Positions 58,991 through 64,000 of a stretch of 64,000 nt of DNA are shown here, in pieces (within the stretch, counting starts at the first letter, position 1; the number at the start of each line of letters is the position of its first letter). The position numbers and the translations under genes were made by a program. Below the pieces are notes generated by a model, which worked only from the letters and a program-made list of their open reading frames with translations, was not told where the DNA came from and did no database searches. This DNA is from Stygiobacter sp043807765 (GTDB lineage Bacteria; Bacteroidota; Ignavibacteria; Ignavibacteriales; Melioribacteraceae). The stretch lies in the NCBI GenBank assembly GCA_043807765.1, contig JAZDFQ010000069.1, positions 62,001 through 126,000 on the forward strand, given 5' to 3'.

Positions 58991-60129
58991 TTACTGTCTT
59001 TTCCAAAAAAGAATTTTATAGGGCGCCAAATTCTTTTTGCCCAAGCCGCTTCGTTGTGTTCTGCTTTTTGATCTACGAAAACTTGGAAATCTTTATTCTC
59101 CTCATAACCTTTTTCTTTTAACACTTTTATCATTTCATCTACTCCGGGCTGAAGAATCGTTTCAAGCCCTACGCCACCGTTATCTATATATAGTGTTATT
59201 TCTTTCTTTGGGGATTTATCTTCTGCAACTACATTCACATAATTATAGTTTGTGAATTTGAAAGCCGGGGAGAAACATGCTGCCTTTGAAAACACATTTG
59301 GATAGTCCCAAGCAAACATCATCGAAATCAACCCGCCCATAGAAGAACCTCCGACAGCAGTATTCTTTGCGTCGGTTAGCGTTCTATAGTTTGCATCAAT
59401 GAATGATTTTACTTTTTCTACAACAAATTGTTCGTAAAGTTTGCCCAAATTGGTGTTGTTGTATTCTGTTCCTCTATCATCAGTGTTGTTCATTCCAACT
59501 ATAATAAACGGCTCAACTTCGCCGGTACGGATTAAACTATCAGCAACTTCATCTACTTGCCAGTCTATAAAGGTATTTGAATTGCGCGGATCGATTAAGT
59601 TTTGCCCATCGTGCATGTAGAAAACCGGAAATCGTTTTTCTTTTTGTTCGTCATAGTTTGGAGGAAGCCAAACAAAAATATCCCTTGGCTTTAAACCATC
59701 AATTACAAATCCTTTGTGATAAAAAACTTTGCCCGTTACCTGACCGGCTACTTTGAAATTAAAATTATCGCGCCAATTAAAAATTGTTGCAAGAACTGTT
59801 GTATCCTTGTTCGCAATTACAACTGTATTTTGAGGAACCGAAGAATCGCTGCCTAAGGCTTCGGTAGTCCAACTTCCTTTTGTAAACTTATATTCTAGAC
59901 GCGATCCTTTATCTACGCTTACAGTTATGCTCCAAATATCTTTAGTGGTTTTATCAAGCAAAATTTTGTTAGGCTGCCAGCTTCCGAGCGCTTTAACATT
60001 TCCCGCAACATAAATTTTTGAAGTGTCGTCTAGCGTTGGAGAAATAACATTTAATGTAACATTCACTTTTTCTTGCGCAAACGTAAGCGAGTAAAGCAAA
60101 CATAAAGCCAGCAAAAGATTTTTTTTCAT
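58987..60129 (-). CDS. Secreted esterase with N-terminal CBM20-like domain
   Basis: A 380-residue exported protein; the signal peptide ends LTFAQ near residue 19. A starch-binding CBM20-like domain spans about 22-115 (VNVTLNVISPTLDDTSKIYVAGN, then LGSWQP). An esterase-D alpha/beta hydrolase follows (about 130-375). The nucleophile Ser is in GGSSMGG (near 252). Nearby are the oxyanion-region PVFYMHDGQNLID and a C-terminal His in KAEHNEAAW. It resembles enterochelin-esterase/feruloyl-esterase-like enzymes that act on polysaccharide esters. The substrate is not shown. Confidence 0.9.
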   Translation of the reverse strand: MKKNLLLALCLLYSLTFAQEKVNVTLNVISPTLDDTSKIYVAGNVKALGSWQPNKILLDKTTKDIWSITVSVDKGSRLEYKFTKGSWTTEALGSDSSVPQNTVVIANKDTTVLATIFNWRDNFNFKVAGQVTGKVFYHKGFVIDGLKPRDIFVWLPPNYDEQKEKRFPVFYMHDGQNLIDPRNSNTFIDWQVDEVADSLIRTGEVEPFIIVGMNNTDDRGTEYNNTNLGKLYEQFVVEKVKSFIDANYRTLTDAKNTAVGGSSMGGLISMMFAWDYPNVFSKAACFSPAFKFTNYNYVNVVAEDKSPKKEITLYIDNGGVGLETILQPGVDEMIKVLKEKGYEENKDFQVFVDQKAEHNEAAWAKRIWRPIKFFFGKDSK

Positions 60130-60162
60130 TTTAATATTCCTTCTAAACTCGAAATCTATTTC

Positions 60163-60591
60163 TTACCAGATTTTTGTTTTTCTTACCATCAATCGTTCGG
60201 GATTTGTTTCCGGAGTAAACCCATATTTAGCATATAAGCTATGAGCATCTCTTGTTGCTAATCTCCAGGCGCGAATCTTTTTTAATTTAGGATGTTTGAA
60301 AACAAATTCCATTAACAGTTTTGATAGCCCCTTTCCGCGGTGGCTCTCAAGAACAAAAACATCGCAGAGATATGCGTGTGAAGTATAATCTGTAACAATT
60401 CTTGCAAAACCAACTTGCTCTCTTTCAATATATAGGCCTACGCATAATGAATTCTTGATTTGGGCTTTCACAACATCAAGAGGAATTCCGCTACACCAGT
60501 ATGATTCTGCTAAAAAGTTATGAATCACTTTGATCTGCAGTTTTCTTTTATCCGTGCTTATTAAAATATTTTTCTTTTTTACTTCTACCAT
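60163..60591 (-). CDS. GNAT-family N-acetyltransferase
   Basis: A 142-residue protein with a full GNAT core: VGFARIVTDYTSHAYLCDVFVLESHRGKGLSKLLMEF, where RGKGLS is the acetyl-CoA loop. It ends WRLATRDAHSLYAKYGFTP. Size and pattern match small YjgM/ElaA-type acetyltransferases. The acceptor is unknown. It is 33 bases downstream of the esterase start side and 11 bases from the upstream lipoprotein hydrolase stop, so it belongs to a leftward gene string. Confidence 0.9.
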   Translation of the reverse strand: MVEVKKKNILISTDKRKLQIKVIHNFLAESYWCSGIPLDVVKAQIKNSLCVGLYIEREQVGFARIVTDYTSHAYLCDVFVLESHRGKGLSKLLMEFVFKHPKLKKIRAWRLATRDAHSLYAKYGFTPETNPERLMVRKTKIW

Positions 60592-60602
60592 CGGCGTTTA
60601 AG

Positions 60603-61832
60603 TTAATTAGCGGCTAATCTGTATTTAGCAAGTTTCAGAGTACCAAACCATTCTATTGAAGCTACAATTGATGGTAGTGCGGAAGAAACATGTTTTCCTC
60701 CCGGTATTGTAACCAATTCAACATTCACACCTTGAGTTAAAAAGTAATTCTTGGCTTGTACAGAATTTTCATAAGGAACATACTCGTCTGCATCGCCATG
60801 ATAAAGACGCATTGGTGCAATTGGTTTCCAGTTGAGCAAACTGTTGTTTGTAAAAGCAGCGGTAAGCGTGGTTTCCGTTCCGGCTAAATAGTTACTCGCA
60901 AAGTTTTGATTAATTAGTTTTGCCACATCGTTTGTTAGCTGAACATTAATCTCATCGGTTGTATAATTTCCGCTAAAAAGAGAAGGTAGTTTTTCGGCGT
61001 AAGGCGAATTAAAAAATGTATTAAGATTATTCCAGCTGTAAACATCATTGTAGGCAACCATAAAGTAAGCAAGGTATGCCGGTTGATTATAGGTTTGGCT
61101 CTGCAATATTTTTTTTGCAGTTAAGTTCAAATCATACGCGCCGGCCATTGGAGCAACAGCAGTAAGCGGAAACTCGCTTTTGTAATTAAGCTCAATTTCT
61201 CTTTGAGCCGCCATAGTTACATAGCCGCCCTCGGAATATCCGGCCAAAAAGATTTGTCCGTTCAGAGTTATGTTATTCTTTCCGGCAAATTCTTTTCCCG
61301 CACGAATTATATCAATCACCGGATTGGCTGATGATTTTGCCACATGATAAGGGTGCGTTAGAGTTGATTCTCCAAGACCAATATAATCCGGCACAAGTGC
61401 AAAATAACCAAGTGCGGCGGCAATCAATCCTTCAGAAGCACTTAGCGCACTAACAGAACCAGCGTTTGACCGTTTGGTTTGCGTTCCATGTTGCACACTT
61501 ATTAAAGAAAGATTCGCTTTTCCTTTGGGTAGAAATAACGCACCGGAAACAGTAACTACATTTCCTTTTGAGTCGATTGTTCTGTAAACAAGTTTATAGT
61601 AATCAACATCATACGTAATTTTATTTTTAAGCTGTTCTCCGCCGGAAATACCGCCAACCATTGCTTGAAGCAATGGAATAGTAAACGATCCTCCATTTGT
61701 AGAACTAACTAATTGTCCCCGCGCGGGGATAATTTGCGGTTCAACAGGATCATCGCTTTTGCATGAGGAAAGGAAAAGCGAAAAACCAACAAGCAGTGTT
61801 AAGATAAATTTCGGATTCTTGTAAAACCTCAT
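60603..61832 (-). CDS. Alpha/beta-hydrolase lipoprotein (lipase-like)
   Basis: A 409-residue lipoprotein with lipobox LFLSSC (Cys near residue 23). The secretory-lipase/prolyl-peptidase-like alpha/beta hydrolase fold has the nucleophile elbow GYSEGG (near 199), and the acid/His region is LYHGDADEYVPYENSVQ and GGKHVSSA. The N-terminal part carries ALFLPKGKANLSLISVQHGTQ. It would act at the cell surface or in the periplasm on esters or peptides. It starts 4 bases inside the YCII-like gene stop (ATGA). The precise substrate is unknown. Confidence 0.88.
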   Translation of the reverse strand: MRFYKNPKFILTLLVGFSLFLSSCKSDDPVEPQIIPARGQLVSSTNGGSFTIPLLQAMVGGISGGEQLKNKITYDVDYYKLVYRTIDSKGNVVTVSGALFLPKGKANLSLISVQHGTQTKRSNAGSVSALSASEGLIAAALGYFALVPDYIGLGESTLTHPYHVAKSSANPVIDIIRAGKEFAGKNNITLNGQIFLAGYSEGGYVTMAAQREIELNYKSEFPLTAVAPMAGAYDLNLTAKKILQSQTYNQPAYLAYFMVAYNDVYSWNNLNTFFNSPYAEKLPSLFSGNYTTDEINVQLTNDVAKLINQNFASNYLAGTETTLTAAFTNNSLLNWKPIAPMRLYHGDADEYVPYENSVQAKNYFLTQGVNVELVTIPGGKHVSSALPSIVASIEWFGTLKLAKYRLAAN

Positions 61833-62227
61833 TCTGTTTTTTCTCCTCGCATTAATGCAACTTTATAAGGAAATGTTTCTACCGTCATTACTCCCGCTAC
61901 AACAGCCGGATCGGTTTCCGCAATCTCTTTGGCTTTTTCCATCGAATCGGCTTCATAAACTACAATTCCGAACATTGTTTCATCCCAGTTATCGGTTTTG
62001 CCCGCGAGAATGAGAGTTCCTTCTTTTTGCATTTTTTGAAGCCGCGCGAAATGATTGCCCACAGCTTTATTATCCGCATCACTCCAGTTTTTCAAATCCA
62101 GATATTTGGGAACAAGGCGAAGAACATAGATAAATTGTTTTTTCTCTGACGTTTTATTTTCCGGTTGAGCAGAAATGTTCATCGCAAAAACTAAAACCAT
62201 TAGTACTGCAAGAGCGAACTTCTTCAT
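61829..62227 (-). CDS. Exported YCII-related protein
   Basis: A 132-residue protein with a signal peptide ending ISAQ near residue 20. The mature part has the YCII pattern: FIYVLRLVPKYLD, then GNHFARLQKMQKEGTLILAGKT, YEADSMEKAKEIAETDPAVVAG and VETFPYKVAL. YCII proteins are small dimeric alpha-beta barrels of uncertain enzymatic role; an exported form is less usual. It is the first gene of the leftward string and is divergent from the metallo-beta-lactamase-fold gene. Confidence 0.85.
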   Translation of the reverse strand: MKKFALAVLMVLVFAMNISAQPENKTSEKKQFIYVLRLVPKYLDLKNWSDADNKAVGNHFARLQKMQKEGTLILAGKTDNWDETMFGIVVYEADSMEKAKEIAETDPAVVAGVMTVETFPYKVALMRGEKTE

Positions 62228-62327
62228 TTTTCCCTTTCAATTAATAAAGAACTTGTTGCTTTCGAAATCTGTTATACATAAAATTATAAAAAAGAATAAC
62301 TACAGTAAAAACCAAGAAGGATTTAAT

Positions 62328-63233
62328 ATGAAATTAACACGAAAAGATTTTTTGAAAACCGGCGCTCTTTTAAGCGGCGGGCTATTCCTTGGTTCGAATA
62401 AACTATTCGCAAATTTTCAGACACAGACATATAGCTTCAAGGAACTGAGAAATAACATCGGGATTTTTACAGAGCGGGGCGGAACTATTGGATGCTACGC
62501 AACCAAAGAGGGCGTTGTTGTCATTGATTCTCAATATCCCGAGACGGCAAAAAATTTAATTGCGGTACTACAGCAAAAAACTCCCCGCAAAATTGATATT
62601 CTATTCAACACTCATCATCATGGCGATCATACTTCGGGAAATATTTTCTTAAAGGATTACGCCGGCAAAATTGTTGCGCACGAAAACTGTATAATGCTGC
62701 AAGAAAAAAACGACAAGAAAGATCCCGCCAAACCGCAAGCATACGCTACTGCAACTTTTAAGGATACATGGAGCGAGGAAGTAGGAAAAGAAAAAGTAAC
62801 TGCTAAATATTTTGGCGCGGCTCATACCGGCGGCGATTCCGTAATTCATTTTGAAGAAGCAAACATTGCGCATGTTGGCGATTTAGTTTTCAATCAAACA
62901 TTTCCTTTTATAGATTCCAACGGCGGGGGCTCAATAAAATCATGGTACGAAACACTTGGAAAGATTATTAAGCATTATGAAAAAGACACACTTTTCATTT
63001 TCGGTCATTCAATTACAGACGATCTTTTAACCGGAAACATTAAGGATTTAGCTGCAATGCAAAAATATCTTGGCGCGCTTGCTGAGTTTGTAGATGGTGA
63101 CATTCAAAAAGGAAAAAGCAAAGAGGAAACTGGGTCAGCGGCAGAAGTTCCCGGCTTTGCTCATCTTAAGGAGCGCTGGCAAGGTGCGCGTAAAATGAAT
63201 CTGGAAAAAGCTTACGATGAACTTGCGAAGTGA
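62328..63233 (+). CDS. Metallo-beta-lactamase-fold hydrolase, exported
   Basis: The start at 62328 is preferred because AGAAGG lies about eight bases upstream and the protein then begins with an export signal. 301 residues. The N-terminus TRKDFLKTGALLSGG resembles a Tat leader but has R-K in place of R-R. The zinc motif HHHGDHTSG comes after FNT, with further ligands in GAAHTGGDSVIHF, VGDLVF and a late His in FIFGHSI. It is probably an MBL-fold hydrolase such as a lactonase or esterase; real beta-lactamase activity is not implied. It is divergent from the YCII-like gene. Confidence 0.88.
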   Translation: MKLTRKDFLKTGALLSGGLFLGSNKLFANFQTQTYSFKELRNNIGIFTERGGTIGCYATKEGVVVIDSQYPETAKNLIAVLQQKTPRKIDILFNTHHHGDHTSGNIFLKDYAGKIVAHENCIMLQEKNDKKDPAKPQAYATATFKDTWSEEVGKEKVTAKYFGAAHTGGDSVIHFEEANIAHVGDLVFNQTFPFIDSNGGGSIKSWYETLGKIIKHYEKDTLFIFGHSITDDLLTGNIKDLAAMQKYLGALAEFVDGDIQKGKSKEETGSAAEVPGFAHLKERWQGARKMNLEKAYDELAK

Positions 63234-63547
63234 TGTAGAAATAAGAGTTGGAGCCGAATAATAATTTAAATAGCAAAATCGGGGGCTGCCACATAGAAAT
63301 TGAGAAAAAATGTGTTGCTTCTTAGGCAACTGTTTCTCAAATTCTATTGTGTTTATTTCCCCATATTGAAAAGTCTTTGTAGAGGAGATACATACAAAGA
63401 CCAATCTCTTTCTCTCGTTTATAAATTATATTGGCAATCTTTCAGAATTACCGAATAGATTTTCCATTTCGGATTGTTGTTGTTTTAGAGATTCATATTA
63501 ATTAATAGATAGAATCTGGTAAGACTAATAACCGCCTGGAGAACGCC
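63234..63547. other. Intergenic region with a long hairpin
   Basis: A 314-base gap. A long imperfect stem runs 63291-63307 against 63333-63350 (ATAGAA, TTGAGAAA and their complements, with one mismatch and one bulge). An inner stem GTTGC/GCAAC (63314-63318, 63326-63330) sits in its loop. The structure is GC-poor with no clear T-run. It could be a terminator for the MBL gene or a structured element. The remainder is AT-rich and includes the promoter of the LamG gene. Confidence 0.5.
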
Positions 63548-64000
63548 ATGAAAAAAACTCTTCTACTACTTTTAATCTTTTCTTTTTTTATTTTCAATTT
63601 CGTTATCACATATTCACAGTACCGAGGCAATTACGCCGGTAGTTTTAACGGCACTACCAGCAATGTTGATATTCCGGACAGCCCGGAATTAAATCCCACA
63701 ACAGCAATAACAATCGAAGCGTGGGTTTATCCCAAAGTAAATAATGGCTGTAATTGTATTGTTGGTAAAAACTGGAACAGCTCATATTGGTTTGGCTTAA
63801 ATTGTGGAGCAGGTAAGCTTCGTTTTTACCCTAAAGGCAACACTTCCTCGGTAGATGGAAATACTGTTATTCCAATAAACAAATGGACACATGTTGCGGC
63901 AACTTATGATGGAATTGCTACCAAGCTTTATGTAAATGGTCAGCTGGATGTTTCTGTAAATAAGGCCGCGGGCAATTTGTTTGTTAATACCGATCCTTTA
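63548..64000 (+). CDS. LamG-domain secreted protein, 3' partial
   Basis: The ATG at 63548 is preceded by GGAG and opens a frame that runs to the end of the window (151 codons). A signal peptide is clear (KKTLLLLLLIFSFFIFNFVITYSQ). After it comes a LamG/concanavalin-like domain: GNYAGSFNGTTSNVDIPDSPEL, ITIEAWVYPK, then WTHVAATYDGIATKLYVNGQ. Such domains bind carbohydrates or proteins. The rest, possibly with a T9SS tail, lies outside the window. Confidence 0.88.
   Translation, partial: MKKTLLLLLIFSFFIFNFVITYSQYRGNYAGSFNGTTSNVDIPDSPELNPTTAITIEAWVYPKVNNGCNCIVGKNWNSSYWFGLNCGAGKLRFYPKGNTSSVDGNTVIPINKWTHVAATYDGIATKLYVNGQLDVSVNKAAGNLFVNTDPL

Noticed and set aside
62175..62327. Upstream extension of the metallo-beta-lactamase-fold gene
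   Set aside because: It would overlap the divergent YCII-like gene and hide the export signal; a good ribosome binding site exists at the 62328 start.
63135..63404. Leftward 89-residue frame near the end of the window
   Set aside because: It covers the 3' end of the MBL gene and a hairpin and shows no protein-like pattern.
1..64000. CRISPR arrays, tRNA or rRNA genes
   Set aside because: No regularly spaced repeats and no cloverleaf or rRNA-like segments were seen on reading; a dedicated search could still find a tRNA.

Overview
The window looks like chromosomal DNA from a low-to-mid GC member of the Ignavibacteria (Bacteroidota/Chlorobi group). The main clue is the C-terminal sorting domain with the signature NYPNPFNP followed by a GREVATLV-like block. 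It is the usual type IX secretion (T9SS) tail of that lineage and ends four secreted proteins here. NrfHA nitrite reduction, TonB-type outer-membrane proteins and many lipoproteins agree. The species cannot be named from sequence alone. No rRNA, tRNA, CRISPR array, phage or transposase gene was seen.

Layout. 1-10 kb: a GNAT fragment, a TlpA-like thioredoxin, a lipoprotein, an O-methyltransferase, a YitT-type membrane protein, three secreted proteins in a row (two with T9SS tails), a small hypothetical and an ABC exporter pair. 10-21.5 kb: an M13 metallopeptidase, a TonB-type receptor, then the arginine operon argC-J-B-R-G-H read leftward, with a tandem ArgR operator before argC and a terminator after argH. 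21.5-31.5 kb: a TPR-fused serine hydrolase, a DUF486 protein, a DUF2975/XRE module, a TM1266-like small protein, an AlkD-like protein, a CotH protein, a GH16 glucanase, a DinB-like protein and a receiver protein. 31.7-37.1 kb: a polyferredoxin-nrfH-nrfA operon for nitrite ammonification, with a divergent ferredoxin/methyltransferase pair and an Rrf2 regulator. 37-46 kb: an RlpA protein, then a signalling operon (PAS histidine kinase, NtrC-type regulator, STAS protein, receiver-PP2C phosphatase), an MFS transporter, a U32 peptidase and a second STAS protein. 46-54 kb: a leftward gene string with a six-repeat lipoprotein, a GAF-sigma54 activator overlapping a PEGA Ser/Thr kinase, a kelch-T9SS protein and a DUF5683-like protein. 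54-58.5 kb: a single-polypeptide Eco57I-like restriction-modification enzyme between phzF and a duplicated, truncated phzF start. 58.5-64 kb: a DUF84 NTPase, an esterase with a starch-binding domain, a GNAT protein, a lipoprotein hydrolase, a YCII-like protein, a metallo-beta-lactamase-fold protein and the start of a LamG protein.

Working together: argCJBRGH makes arginine from glutamate under ArgR (argD and argF are elsewhere). NrfH and NrfA reduce nitrite to ammonium, and the polyferredoxin probably supplies or tunes electrons. The kinase/NtrC/STAS/PP2C set is a partner-switching type signalling cassette lacking an anti-sigma kinase in view.

Most notable: (1) the restriction-modification gene is bracketed by a duplicated block holding the start of phzF plus a hairpin repeat, a visible insertion or duplication scar; (2) several families of small palindromic repeats are scattered through the window, and some lie inside reading frames and are translated as extra peptides, including within T9SS sorting domains; (3) a well-formed tandem ArgR operator; (4) an inverted repeat upstream of the nrf operon and a hairpin that could hide the ribosome binding site of the divergent ferredoxin gene.
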